Below are positions 1 through 8,715 of a stretch of DNA of 64,000 nucleotides, piece by piece. This stretch comes from Qipengyuania nanhaisediminis (GTDB lineage Bacteria > Pseudomonadota > Alphaproteobacteria > Sphingomonadales > Sphingomonadaceae): the NCBI RefSeq assembly GCF_900115585.1, contig NZ_FOWZ01000001.1, positions 558,001 to 622,000 of the forward strand, read 5' to 3'. The notes below the pieces were generated by a model, which saw only the letters and a list, made by a program, of their open reading frames with translations, was not told where the DNA came from and ran no database searches. The first letter of the stretch is position 1. Each line of letters begins with the position of its first letter. The translations under genes were made by a program, and so were the position numbers.

Positions 1-20
1 AGCAAATCGTGAGGTGTCAT
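1..20 (-). CDS. First codons of a gene leaving the window, probably the ligase-associated Lhr-type helicase (partial)
   Basis: An ATG on the minus strand (bases 20-18) opens a frame reading M-T-P-H-D-L before the window ends. A good ribosome binding site, GGGAG, lies about 7 bases upstream. It starts 48 bases after the DNA ligase gene on the same strand. In many proteobacteria the gene order is MBL exonuclease, ATP ligase, then a DEXH-box helicase of the Lhr family, so identity is inferred from context only. Six residues cannot identify a protein. Confidence 0.4.
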
Positions 21-67
21 CGAAATCTCCCGGACAGGCGCCTGGCCTAGCCGGAGCAGCCGCGGCG

Positions 68-1666
68 TCAATCCCTCACTAGGGAGCGCAGCGCCTCGAT
101 CTGGTCCGCTTCGTGCGGAGGCTTGTCCCAGCGGATGCGGTGAATCCGCGGAAAGCGCATGGCGAGACCGGACTTGTGCCGCTTGCTCTCGTGCACGCTG
201 TCGAAAGCCACCTCGAAGACGAGGCTCTTGTCGGTTTCGCGCACCGGTCCGAAGCGGTTGACGGTATTGCTGCGCACGTGGCGGTCGAGCTTCTTCAGTT
301 CCTCGTCCGTGAATCCGGAATAGGCTTTCCCGACAGGCAGCAGGTCGGCTCCTTGGTCGGGATCGCCGTCCCAGCAACCGAAGGTGTAGTCGGAAAAGAA
401 GCTGGATCGCTTCCCGCTGCCGCGCTGGGCGTACATAAGCACACAGTCGACCAGCAGCGGATCGCGTTTCCACTTGTACCAGTAGCCGACGCGTCGCCCC
501 GCGATATAGGGGCTGTCCTTGCGCTTGAGCATGAGGCCCTCGATCGCATCGTCGCGGCTGCCTTCGCGGATTTCTGCCAGGTGCTCGAAATCGCGGGCCT
601 CCACCAGGCTCGAAAGGTCGAAATGGCTTTCCGGCAGCCGTGCCATCAGCCGCTCCAGCGCCGCGCGGCGACTGGTCCAGTCCTTTTCGCGCAGGTCATC
701 CCCCTCGGCGATGAGGACGTCATAGAGGCGCACGAAGGCGGGCGCTTCGGCAAGCATCTTCTTGCTCACGGTCTTGCGGCCGAGGCGCTGCTGGAGCGCG
801 TTGAAGCTGGCGGCGCCTCCGGCCTCTCCGCCCTGCACATTGCCTCGCACCAGCAATTCCCCGTCGAGCACGGCGTTGAACGGAAGCACGTCGAGAAGTT
901 CGGGGAACGTCGCAGAGATATCGTCGCCACTGCGCGAATAAAGCCGGGTTTCACCGCCTGCCCGTACTAGTTGCACGCGGATGCCGTCCCATTTCCATTC
1001 GGCGGCATATTCCGCCGGGTCGACGACCGTTTCTTCCAGCGGATGCGCGAGCATGAACGGCCGGAAAGTCGGCAGGTTCTCGATATCGGGCGGGTCCTTT
1101 CCGTGCGCTGCCCAGTCGAACAGTTCGGGATAGGGCGCGGCGAGGCCGTGCCAGTACTCTTCGACTTCGTCGACTGACACGTCGAACGCCTGTGCGAAGG
1201 CGGTCTTCGCCAGTCGGCTCGAGACACCGATGCGCATTCCGCCGGTCGCCAGCTTGAGCAGGGCATAGCGACCCGATGCGTCGAGCCGGTCGAGCAGGCG
1301 CGGCAGTTCGGTGACCACGCTCTTGCGGTTCATCGAGGAAAGGAGTTCGACCGCCTCGCTCACCGTGGGCGGGGAGGGTGGCTCCTCCGGTGCCGGCCAG
1401 AGTAGGCTGGCGGTTTCTGCCGTATCTCCGACGAAGTCGCGGCTGAGCGTCCAAAGGACCGGATCGACGCGGTCCTTCATCAGATTACGGATGGTCGAAC
1501 TCTTTACGGCTGGAAAATCCAGTCCGTCAGCGAGTGCGGCCAGCGCCCAGCCCCGGTCGGGATCGGGTGTGGCCCTCAGATATTCCGCAATCAGGCGCAA
1601 CTTCTCGTTGCGCGACCGCGTATAGACCAGGGCATCGACGAGTGCGGCAAACTCTTCCACGCTCAA
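68..1666 (-). CDS. ATP-dependent DNA ligase, Lhr/exonuclease-associated (cisplatin damage response) family
   Basis: A 532-residue ATP-dependent DNA ligase. It should seal nicks in duplex DNA using ATP. The nucleotidyl-transferase lysine is K225 in the motif EWKWDGIR, and later ligase motifs EGLMLKRK and YWYKWKR are present, followed by an OB-fold region. The N-terminal part (about residues 1-200) is the helical DNA-binding domain seen in this family. Its ATG overlaps the last 4 bases of the upstream exonuclease gene, so the two are translationally coupled. It is not LigD: no polymerase or phosphoesterase domain is attached. The housekeeping ligase of bacteria is NAD-dependent LigA, so this is an accessory repair enzyme. 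The family is known from conserved clusters with an MBL exonuclease and an Lhr helicase; the exact lesion it acts on is not shown by the sequence. Confidence 0.93.
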   Translation of the reverse strand: MSVEEFAALVDALVYTRSRNEKLRLIAEYLRATPDPDRGWALAALADGLDFPAVKSSTIRNLMKDRVDPVLWTLSRDFVGDTAETASLLWPAPEEPPSPPTVSEAVELLSSMNRKSVVTELPRLLDRLDASGRYALLKLATGGMRIGVSSRLAKTAFAQAFDVSVDEVEEYWHGLAAPYPELFDWAAHGKDPPDIENLPTFRPFMLAHPLEETVVDPAEYAAEWKWDGIRVQLVRAGGETRLYSRSGDDISATFPELLDVLPFNAVLDGELLVRGNVQGGEAGGAASFNALQQRLGRKTVSKKMLAEAPAFVRLYDVLIAEGDDLREKDWTSRRAALERLMARLPESHFDLSSLVEARDFEHLAEIREGSRDDAIEGLMLKRKDSPYIAGRRVGYWYKWKRDPLLVDCVLMYAQRGSGKRSSFFSDYTFGCWDGDPDQGADLLPVGKAYSGFTDEELKKLDRHVRSNTVNRFGPVRETDKSLVFEVAFDSVHESKRHKSGLAMRFPRIHRIRWDKPPHEADQIEALRSLVRD

Positions 1667-2667
1667 TCGTCCTCGTCTTCATAGCCGACGAGAGCCAGTG
1701 CGCGGGCGCGCCTTTGATGCAACTGGCACCAGCGCAGCAGTGCATCCTCGCGCCCGTGGGTAATCCAGTTCTCCTGCGCATCGACTTCGCGGATCGTGCG
1801 GGTGAGCTCGCTCCAGTCCGCGTGGTCCGAAATGACCAGCGGCAATTCGACGTTTCGCTGACGAGCACGCTGGCGCACACGCATCCAGCCGCTTGCCATG
1901 GCAGTGATCGGATCGGGCAGGCGGCGGCTCCAGCGATCGTTCAGCGCAGATGGCGGACATACGACGATGGCCCCGCGCATTTCTTCTCTCGTGTGGTCGG
2001 CGACCAGCCGAAGCTCGCCAAGATCCACGCCGTGCTCCTCGTAGAGACGGCACATCTTCTCCATCGCGCCGTGCAGGTAGATCGGGTCCGTGTGCCCAGC
2101 TTTCCGCAATTCCGCGATGACGCGCTGCGCCTTGCCCAGGGCATAGGCACCGACAAGCACGCAGCGATCCGGATGGGCGGCGAGCCGGTCCAGCAGCTTG
2201 CGCATCTCCTCCTCGATCGGGGGATGGCAGAACACGGGCAGGCCGAAGGTCGCCTCGGTGATGAAGATGTCGCAAGCCGTGACCTTAAAGGGCGGGCAGG
2301 TGGGGTCGGCGCGTCGCTTGTAGTCGCCTGTCACGATCACTCGTTCGCCCGCATGTTCTAGCAATATCTGCGCGCTGCCGAGAACATGGCCTGCCGGGAT
2401 GTAGGTCGCATCGACCCCGCCGGGCAGGCGGATCGTTTCGCTATATTCGACCGGGGTAGCGCCTTCGGAAGTTGCGTAGCGCAACTTCATGATCGCCAGC
2501 GTTTCGGGGGTTGCGACGGTCTGGCCGTGACCTCCGCGCGCATGATCGGCGTGGCCATGCGTCACCAACGCCTTGCCGACTGCCCGCGAAGGATCGACCC
2601 AGCAATCGGCCGGCTCGATGTAGATCCCGTGCGGTTCGGGTTTGATCCAGGAAAAAGGCGCGGCCAT
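1663..2667 (-). CDS. Ligase-associated MBL-fold DNA exonuclease
   Basis: A 334-residue metallo-beta-lactamase-fold protein with the zinc motif HGHADH at residues 37-42 and a later beta-CASP-like region. Members are annotated as mRNA 3'-end processing factor-like or ligase-associated exonucleases. It is expected to process nucleic acid ends before the neighbouring ligase seals them. It is the first gene of the repair cluster and overlaps the ligase gene by 4 bases. The start codon has only a weak ribosome binding site. The family assignment is firm; nuclease activity on DNA is inferred from the family and context. Confidence 0.88.
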   Translation of the reverse strand: MAAPFSWIKPEPHGIYIEPADCWVDPSRAVGKALVTHGHADHARGGHGQTVATPETLAIMKLRYATSEGATPVEYSETIRLPGGVDATYIPAGHVLGSAQILLEHAGERVIVTGDYKRRADPTCPPFKVTACDIFITEATFGLPVFCHPPIEEEMRKLLDRLAAHPDRCVLVGAYALGKAQRVIAELRKAGHTDPIYLHGAMEKMCRLYEEHGVDLGELRLVADHTREEMRGAIVVCPPSALNDRWSRRLPDPITAMASGWMRVRQRARQRNVELPLVISDHADWSELTRTIREVDAQENWITHGREDALLRWCQLHQRRARALALVGYEDEDD

Positions 2668-2682
2668 CGCCGACTCAAGCGA

Positions 2683-2716
2683 AAGGGGCGCGAACCGTTC
2701 CCGATCCGCGCCCCTT
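2683..2716 (-). terminator. Hairpin after clpA, probable terminator
   Basis: Inverted arms AAGGGGCGCG (2683-2692) and CGCGCCCCTT (2707-2716) form a perfect 10-bp stem with a 14-base loop, just downstream of the clpA stop on the minus strand. On that strand the stem is followed by a short T-rich stretch (TTTCGCTTG), so it is a plausible but weak intrinsic terminator. It sits in the 69-base gap before the exonuclease gene. Confidence 0.55.
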
Positions 2717-2736
2717 CGATTGCTTAAGGCAGGATG

Positions 2737-5127
2737 TCAGTCCTTACCCTTATCGCCCTTGCTGCCGCCTTCGCTGGCATCTGCGTCGGGCTTTTTCTTG
2801 GGCGCCGCCTTCTTCTTCGCCGCGGGCTTGCGCTTCGGCTTGGTCTTGGGCGGGGCGGGTGTGAGTTCGAACGACGGCTTGCCATCCTTCATCGTCACTG
2901 CGACTTCACCGCCATCGGCCAGCTTGCCGAACAAGAGTTCTTCGGCGAGCGGCTGCTTGATCTTCTCCTGGATCAGGCGACCCATCGGGCGTGCACCGTA
3001 GAGCTTGTCATAGCCCTTGTCCGCCATCCATGCGCGCGATTCCGCGTCGAACTGGATATCGACATTCTGTTCGGCCAGCTGCAGTTCGAGCTGGAGGATG
3101 AACTTGTCGACCACGCGGGCCACGGTTGCCTTGTTGAGGTAACCGAACGGCACGATTGCATCGAGACGATTGCGGAATTCCGGCGTGAACATGCGCTTCA
3201 CCGCTTCCTCGCTCGCATCTTCCTTGGATACGTCGCCGAAACCGATGCCCTGCTTGGCCATGTCGGATGCACCCGCATTGGTCGTCATGATGAGGACCGC
3301 GTTGCGGAAATCGACCGTTTTGCCGTGATGGTCGGTCAGGCGACCGTTATCCATCACCTGCAGCAGGATGTTGAAGAGGTCCGGGTGGGCCTTCTCGATT
3401 TCGTCGAGCAGCAGCACGCAATGCGGATTCTGATCAACCGCATCGGTTAAAAGACCGCCCTGGTCGTAACCAACATAGCCCGGAGGCGCACCGATCAGGC
3501 GGCTGATCGAATGACGCTCCATGTACTCGGACATGTCGAAGCGCTTGAGTTCGATACCCATGATCGAGGCGAGCTGGCGCGCGACTTCGGTCTTGCCGAC
3601 GCCGGTCGGGCCGCTGAACAGGAACGAACCGATGGGCTTGTCCGGATCGCGCAGGCCTGCGCGGGACAGCTTCATGGCCGTCGACAGCTTCTCGACTGCC
3701 GGATCCTGGCCGAAGACGACGTGCTTGAGATCGCGCTCGAGGTTTTCGAGTGCTTTCTTGTCGTCGCTCGATACCGATTTCGGCGGGATGCGCGCCATTG
3801 TCGCAATGACGGCTTCGACCTCGCGTGCGGTGATCTTCTTTTTGCGGCGGCTCGGCGGCACCAGCATCTGCATGGCGCCCACTTCATCGATCACGTCGAT
3901 CGCCTTGTCGGGCAGCTTGCGGTCGTTGATGTAACGCGCCGAAAGCTCGACGGCGGTCTTGAGCGCATCGGGGGTGTACTTGACCTTGTGATGCTCTTCG
4001 AAGGCGCTGCGCAGACCCTTGAGGATCTTGATCGTGTCCTCGATCGTCGGCTCATTCACGTCGATCTTCTGGAACCGGCGCAACAGGGCGCGGTCCTTTT
4101 CGAAGTGGTTGCGGAATTCCTTGTAGGTGGTCGAGCCGATGCAGCGGATCGAACCGCTCGAAAGTGCGGGCTTCAACAGGTTCGACGCATCCATCGCGCC
4201 GCCGCTGGTCGCGCCGGCACCGATCACCGTGTGAATTTCGTCGATGAAGAGCACGGCTTCGGGCATGCTCTCGAGCTCGTTCACGACCTGCTTCAGCCGC
4301 TCCTCGAAATCGCCGCGATAGCGGGTGCCTGCCAGCAGCGCGCCCATGTCGAGCGAGTAGATGACCGCGTCCTGCAGCACTTCGGGGACGTCGCCTTCGA
4401 CGATCTTGCGCGCGAGACCTTCCGCGATGGCGGTCTTGCCGACGCCCGGATCACCGACATAGAGCGGGTTGTTCTTCGACCGGCGGCACAAGATCTGGAC
4501 CGTGCGGTCCACTTCCGGCCCGCGGCCGATCAGCGGGTCGATACGACCGTCCTCGGCCTTCTGGTTGAGGTTCACCGTGAACTGGTCGAGTGCGGTTTCC
4601 TTCTTGTCGCCGCCCTTCGCCTGTTCGGGAGCATCGGGACTTTGCGCTTCTTCCGCGCCCTGCGGCGGACGGCCTTCGACCTGTTTGCCACCCTTGCCGA
4701 TGCCGTGGCTGATAAAGCTGACCGCATCGAGACGGCTCATGTCCTGCTGCTGCAGGAAATAGACCGCATAGCTGTCGCGTTCGGAGAATAGGGCCACCAG
4801 CACATTTGCGCCGGTCACCGTGTCCTTGCCCGAAGACTGGACATGCAGGATCGCGCGCTGGATCACCCGCTGGAAACCGGCTGTCGGCTGCGGATCGGCA
4901 CCGTCGTCCGATTTCAGCGACTGGTATTCCTGTTCGAGATATTGCGTGACGACCGTCGTCAGTTCGCCGAGATCGACACCGCAAGCGGTCATGACCTGGG
5001 CGGCGTCCTCATCGCCGATAAGCGCGAGCAGCAGGTGCTCCAGCGTCGCATATTCGTGGCGACGCTCGCCCGCATCGGTGAGAGCTGCGTGAAGGGTCTT
5101 TTCGAGGTTCGCGGCGAAGCTTGGCAT
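2737..5127 (-). CDS. clpA: ATP-dependent Clp protease ATP-binding subunit ClpA
   Basis: A 796-residue AAA+ unfoldase that feeds substrates to ClpP. The N-terminal double Clp-N repeat covers about residues 1-150, the D1 ATPase has Walker A GDPGVGKT near residue 224, and D2 has GPTGVGKT near residue 503. Walker B-like segments (LFIDEIHT, LLLDEIEKAH) are present. The last 41 residues (about 756-796) are a lysine, alanine and proline-rich tail that most ClpA proteins lack. The adaptor gene clpS, often adjacent, is not next to it here; the neighbour upstream is a DUF1192 gene. A 12-bp perfect palindrome lies about 56 bases upstream of the start. Confidence 0.96.
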   Translation of the reverse strand: MPSFAANLEKTLHAALTDAGERRHEYATLEHLLLALIGDEDAAQVMTACGVDLGELTTVVTQYLEQEYQSLKSDDGADPQPTAGFQRVIQRAILHVQSSGKDTVTGANVLVALFSERDSYAVYFLQQQDMSRLDAVSFISHGIGKGGKQVEGRPPQGAEEAQSPDAPEQAKGGDKKETALDQFTVNLNQKAEDGRIDPLIGRGPEVDRTVQILCRRSKNNPLYVGDPGVGKTAIAEGLARKIVEGDVPEVLQDAVIYSLDMGALLAGTRYRGDFEERLKQVVNELESMPEAVLFIDEIHTVIGAGATSGGAMDASNLLKPALSSGSIRCIGSTTYKEFRNHFEKDRALLRRFQKIDVNEPTIEDTIKILKGLRSAFEEHHKVKYTPDALKTAVELSARYINDRKLPDKAIDVIDEVGAMQMLVPPSRRKKKITAREVEAVIATMARIPPKSVSSDDKKALENLERDLKHVVFGQDPAVEKLSTAMKLSRAGLRDPDKPIGSFLFSGPTGVGKTEVARQLASIMGIELKRFDMSEYMERHSISRLIGAPPGYVGYDQGGLLTDAVDQNPHCVLLLDEIEKAHPDLFNILLQVMDNGRLTDHHGKTVDFRNAVLIMTTNAGASDMAKQGIGFGDVSKEDASEEAVKRMFTPEFRNRLDAIVPFGYLNKATVARVVDKFILQLELQLAEQNVDIQFDAESRAWMADKGYDKLYGARPMGRLIQEKIKQPLAEELLFGKLADGGEVAVTMKDGKPSFELTPAPPKTKPKRKPAAKKKAAPKKKPDADASEGGSKGDKGKD

Positions 5128-5182
5128 TCGGTTCCTACTTTCGAGGGACTCGCAGAATGGCGAGACAGGGAGAGCCTAAGGG

Positions 5183-5194
5183 GTCAAGCTTGAC
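5183..5194. promoter_or_regulatory. 12-bp perfect palindrome upstream of clpA
   Basis: GTCAAGCTTGAC is its own reverse complement and lies about 56 bases upstream of the clpA start, within the gap before the DUF1192 gene. It contains TTGAC on both strands, which could be part of a -35 element, but I found no convincing -10 at 16-18 bases. It may be a repressor site or chance. Confidence 0.25.
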
Positions 5195-5269
5195 GAAAGC
5201 TGACCACGCGGCGGCGTGTTTCGTGCATATGGGAAGCGGGCTGCGGAATTTCAGCCCCCCGACCACCGC

Positions 5270-5479
5270 CTAGTCCTTTCGCCCGAACAGGGCGTCGGCT
5301 GCATCGCGATGCGCGGCGGCTTTCAGGCGGTGTTTTTCGACACGCGCGATCTCGTCTTCGAGAAGACGGATGCGGTCGGCCAGTTCGTCGATGGAATAGG
5401 GTGCCAGGTCTTCTCCGGCGAGGAGGCTGGCGGCATCGCCTTTGGGGCGTGGACGGGCGTCGTCATCCATGGCGGCCAT
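5270..5479 (-). CDS. DUF1192 family small protein
   Basis: A 69-residue acidic protein, MAAMDDDARP onward. The central part, LLAGEDLAPYSIDELADRI, followed by a helical LEDEIARVEKHRLKAA stretch, is typical of DUF1192, a small alphaproteobacterial family of unknown function. The predicted C-terminal helix is a short coiled coil. I chose the ATG at 5479 because an AAGG element lies about 8 bases upstream; a start 9 bases later (MDDDARP) is also possible. It sits on the same strand as clpA with a gap of about 140 bases. No function can be read from the sequence. Confidence 0.78.
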   Translation of the reverse strand: MAAMDDDARPRPKGDAASLLAGEDLAPYSIDELADRIRLLEDEIARVEKHRLKAAAHRDAADALFGRKD

Positions 5480-5570
5480 GCTCTGCCTTTGCGCGGTTGC
5501 TGTCAACACGGCTGCGCGTTAATGCACCGCTTCGTGGCCGCCGGGCCGCACATTTGAAAAGGGGGAAGGT

Positions 5571-6584
5571 TTGGCCAGCAATCTGCCGGAAACGATGACC
5601 GCGATGGGCTTCGATGCACCGGGTGGTCCGGATGTTTTTCGTGCCGAAACCCTGCCCGTCCCGGTGCCCACCGGCAAGCAGGTGCTGATCAAGGTCGACC
5701 ATGCCGGCGTGAACCGGCCCGATGTAATCCAGCGCCAGGGCTTCTATCCGCCCCCGCCGGGTGCCTCGCACATTCCGGGGCTGGAGGTTTCGGGGACGAT
5801 CGTGGCGATCGGTAACGAGGCCCCGCCGGAGATGCTCAACCGCCGCGTCTGCGCGCTGGTATCGGGCGGTGGCTATGCCGAATATTGCCTCGCCCATGCG
5901 GAACACTGCCTGTCGGTCCCGCAGGGCATGGACATGGCAACCGCTGCGGCAATTCCCGAAACACTGTTCACCGTGTGGCACAATGTGTTCGAGCGGGGCT
6001 GGGCGCGCGACGGGGAAACCTTCCTCGTTCACGGCGGCACCAGCGGGATCGGCACAATGGCGATCCAGCTCGCCAAGGAATTCGGCCTCAAGGTCGTGAC
6101 CACGGCGGGCAGCGACGAAAAGTGCGAGGCTGCGCGCGGCGTCGGCGCGGATCTCGCGATCAATTACAAGACCGACGACTTCGTCGAGAAGGTGAACGAG
6201 TTTACCAATGGCGAGGGGGCGGATGTCATCCTCGACATGGTGTCGGGCGATTACGTGCAGCGAAACCTGGACTGCCTCGCAGTCGACGGGCGTCATGTGA
6301 CGATTGCCGTGCTCGGCGGGCTGAAGGCGGAAATCAACATGGCGAAGCTCATGAGCAAGCGGCAGACGCTGACCGGCTCGACGCTGCGCCCGCGCTCGGA
6401 CGAGTTCAAGGCTCTGCTGGCAGACGAAATCTACAACCATGCGTGGCCTCTGTTCGAGGACGGCACGGTCGCCCCGGTCATGGACGAGGTGTTTCCGCTG
6501 ACCGAGGTCGGCGCGGCCCATGCCCGTATGGAAGCAGGCGATCACATCGGAAAGATTGTCCTCAAAGTGTCCGGCGAGGACTGA
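5571..6584 (+). CDS. NAD(P)H-quinone oxidoreductase, zinc-independent MDR family (PIG3-like)
   Basis: A 337-residue medium-chain dehydrogenase/reductase of the quinone oxidoreductase (PIG3) type. The N-terminal GroES-like domain contains HAGVNRPDVIQRQG and YPPPPGAS. The Rossmann domain contains the nucleotide-binding segment VHGGTSGIGTMAIQLAKEFG near residue 150. Zinc-ligand cysteines of alcohol dehydrogenases are absent. It should reduce quinones or enones with NADPH. The apparent start is TTG at 5571 with GGGGGA just upstream; in-frame ATGs at codons 9 and 12 are alternatives with no good ribosome binding site. It transcribes away from the DUF1192 gene and stands alone. Confidence 0.88.
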   Translation: MASNLPETMTAMGFDAPGGPDVFRAETLPVPVPTGKQVLIKVDHAGVNRPDVIQRQGFYPPPPGASHIPGLEVSGTIVAIGNEAPPEMLNRRVCALVSGGGYAEYCLAHAEHCLSVPQGMDMATAAAIPETLFTVWHNVFERGWARDGETFLVHGGTSGIGTMAIQLAKEFGLKVVTTAGSDEKCEAARGVGADLAINYKTDDFVEKVNEFTNGEGADVILDMVSGDYVQRNLDCLAVDGRHVTIAVLGGLKAEINMAKLMSKRQTLTGSTLRPRSDEFKALLADEIYNHAWPLFEDGTVAPVMDEVFPLTEVGAAHARMEAGDHIGKIVLKVSGED

Positions 6585-6680
6585 CTCCGAACCGTAGCAA
6601 AGACGCGCTTGTGTAATGCGCCTGCGATGCTGACGTAACAATTCCCTGCCATGCACGCCCCAGATTCAGGGGGAATGTGC

Positions 6681-7580
6681 ATGACCAATCTCACGCCCGA
6701 CCTTACCGCTTTCGCCAATGTTTCCAGCTTCCTGCCGGTCAAACCAAAGGTGCCCGAACGCACCAGCCTGGAGGAGCGCCGCCGCTTCCGTACGATCTGG
6801 ATCAGCGACATCCATCTCGGCACCAAGGGTTGCAACGCCGAACTGCTGATCGACTTCCTCGACCACACCGACAGCGACACGATGTATCTGGTCGGCGACA
6901 TCATCGACGGTTGGCGGCTTAAGAAGAAGTTCTACTGGCCAGCCGAACACAACGACATCGTCTGGCGCATCCTCAAGCGCGCACATCGCGGTACGCGCAT
7001 CGTCTACATTCCCGGCAATCACGACGAGATGGTGCGGCCCTTCTCGGGCATGAATTTCGGCGGGGTGGAGATCGCTCGCGCGGCATTTCACGATACTGCC
7101 GATGGGCGCCGCCTCATGGTCCTCCATGGCGATGAATTCGATACCGTCATGCTCGCCCACCGCTGGCTCGCTTTCGTGGGCGATGCGCTTTACCACGCCA
7201 TGATGCAGCTGAACGGCTGGGTCGCCTCGGTGCGCAAGCTGCTGGGCCTGCCGTACTGGTCGATCTCGAAAGCGGCCAAGCACAAGGTGAAGAATGCCGT
7301 CGAGTTCATCTCGAAATATGAATCGGTAGTTGCGCGGGCCGCGGGCGAACGCGGTGTCGACGGCGTGGTCTGCGGCCACATCCACACCGCGGAAATGCGC
7401 GACTTCAAGCACGGCGAGGGCGAGGTCGCCTATTACAACGACGGCGACTGGGTCGAAGGCTGCACCGCGCTGGTCGAGCATTTCGACGGCACCATGGAAA
7501 TCCTCCACTGGCCCGACGAAATCGCCAAGCGCGAGGCCGAAAAGGCCGCGCAGGCGGCACCGGCCATGCAGGCTGCATGA
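6681..7580 (+). CDS. plcP: Calcineurin-like phosphoesterase of the PlcP (lipid-remodelling phospholipase C) type
   Basis: A 299-residue metallophosphoesterase with the full metal motif set: SDIHLG (D-x-H), VGDIIDGW, GNHDE, HGDEFD and GHIHTAE. Automatic annotation often calls such proteins UDP-2,3-diacylglucosamine diphosphatase (LpxH-like). From memory, the extended match GTKGCNAELLIDFL, VYIPGNHDE and LVEHFDG and the glycosyltransferase directly downstream fit the PlcP family, which hydrolyses phospholipids to diacylglycerol under phosphate starvation in rhizobia and marine bacteria. The ATG at 6681 has AGGGGGA 6 bases upstream, better than the upstream ATGs at 6651 and 6675. Its stop overlaps the next start by 4 bases. 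An LpxH role is the alternative. Confidence 0.75.
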   Translation: MTNLTPDLTAFANVSSFLPVKPKVPERTSLEERRRFRTIWISDIHLGTKGCNAELLIDFLDHTDSDTMYLVGDIIDGWRLKKKFYWPAEHNDIVWRILKRAHRGTRIVYIPGNHDEMVRPFSGMNFGGVEIARAAFHDTADGRRLMVLHGDEFDTVMLAHRWLAFVGDALYHAMMQLNGWVASVRKLLGLPYWSISKAAKHKVKNAVEFISKYESVVARAAGERGVDGVVCGHIHTAEMRDFKHGEGEVAYYNDGDWVEGCTALVEHFDGTMEILHWPDEIAKREAEKAAQAAPAMQAA

Positions 7581-8653
7581 ACGCGCAGCGCCTGTCGCTC
7601 GAATTCGAGGGGCCTGCCATTACCCCCCAGCGGATCGCCATCGTAACCGACGCGTGGCTCCCGCAGATGAACGGCGTGGTCCGCACGCTCACCACGACGT
7701 GCGACCATCTGCGCAGATTGGGCCATGATGTGATGGTCGTCTCGCCCGATGCCTTTCGCAGCGTCCCGTGCCCGACATATCCCGAAATCAGGCTCGCGCT
7801 GACGAGCCCGGCGACAATCTCCGCGCGCCTGCGTGCTTTCACCCCGGATGCCATCCATATCGCGACCGAAGGCCCGCTGGGGCTGGCGGCGCGCCATCAC
7901 TGTGTGAAGCATGGCATCGAATTCACCACCGCCTATCACACCCAGTTTCCCGACTATCTGGCCAAGCGCACCCGCCTGCCAAGCGACTGGTTCTGGCGCT
8001 ACATCGGCTGGTTTCATCGACCCGCTAGCCGGATCCTGGTGGCAACGCCGAGCATCCGCACGGAGCTGAGGGAGCATGGCCTGGACCGGCTCCATCATTG
8101 GAGCAGGGGTGTCGACCTTGATTGCTTCACCCCAGACGCGCCGCCGCCAAAGGAGTTCGAGAACCTCCAGCGACCGATCCAGCTTTACGTCGGAAGAGTA
8201 GCGGTGGAGAAAAATCTCGAGGCTTTCCTCGACTCCTCGCGCCCCGGCAGCAAGGTCGTAGTCGGCGACGGTCCGGCGCTCGAGCATCTGCGCAGGGCCT
8301 ATCCCGATGCCCTCTTTCTTGGCCGCAGGACTGGAAGCGAGCTTGCCGGTTGCTATGCCGGCGCGGACGTTTTCGTCTTTCCCAGCCTCACCGACACCTT
8401 CGGCCTTGTCATGATAGAGGCGCTTGCTTGTGGAACCCCGGTCGCGGCATTTCCCGTTGCCGGACCGCGCGACATCGTGTCCGACGAGGTCGGGGCGCTT
8501 TCGTTTCAGCTCGACCGGGCGATCGACGCCGCACTTTATTGCGACCGCAAGGCCTGCGCCCGTTTCGCGCGGCAGTATTCATGGGAAGCGGCCAGCGCGC
8601 AATTCCTCGACGGACTTGCGCCGCTCTCGCACCGGGAAACAATCCGCGCCTGA
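7577..8653 (+). CDS. Glycosyltransferase family 4/1, probable glycolipid synthase partner of PlcP (Agt-like)
   Basis: A 358-residue GT-B glycosyltransferase. The N-terminal acceptor half starts IAIVTDAWLPQMNGVVRTL, and the C-terminal donor half contains LYVGRVAVEKNLEAF, GDGP and the signature FVFPSLTDTFGLVMIEALACGTPV. It resembles GDP-mannose- or UDP-sugar-dependent lipid glycosyltransferases (MgtA, SqdX, Agt). Translational coupling with plcP (ATGA overlap) suggests it glycosylates the diacylglycerol that PlcP releases, making phosphorus-free glycolipids. Because sphingomonads also make glycosphingolipids, a ceramide acceptor is an alternative. No membrane segment is visible; the enzyme is expected to be peripheral. 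Confidence 0.82.
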   Translation: MNAQRLSLEFEGPAITPQRIAIVTDAWLPQMNGVVRTLTTTCDHLRRLGHDVMVVSPDAFRSVPCPTYPEIRLALTSPATISARLRAFTPDAIHIATEGPLGLAARHHCVKHGIEFTTAYHTQFPDYLAKRTRLPSDWFWRYIGWFHRPASRILVATPSIRTELREHGLDRLHHWSRGVDLDCFTPDAPPPKEFENLQRPIQLYVGRVAVEKNLEAFLDSSRPGSKVVVGDGPALEHLRRAYPDALFLGRRTGSELAGCYAGADVFVFPSLTDTFGLVMIEALACGTPVAAFPVAGPRDIVSDEVGALSFQLDRAIDAALYCDRKACARFARQYSWEAASAQFLDGLAPLSHRETIRA

Positions 8654-8715
8654 GCCGGCGGCGGGCTGATCGCGCTTGCCGAATCCGCACCTGTCGCCTA
8701 CATGCGAAGGGCAAC

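Noticed and set aside
113-970. Long plus-strand reading frame opposite the DNA ligase
   Set aside because: A shadow of the ligase gene. High GC keeps the opposite strand free of stops, and the product has no recognisable motif.
3511-4791. 426-residue reading frame opposite clpA
   Set aside because: Antisense to an unambiguous clpA; histidine, leucine and arginine-rich composition is typical of shadow frames.
6622-6652. Pho box upstream of plcP
   Set aside because: Only isolated CTGNNAT-like words at wrong spacing (16 rather than 11 bases).
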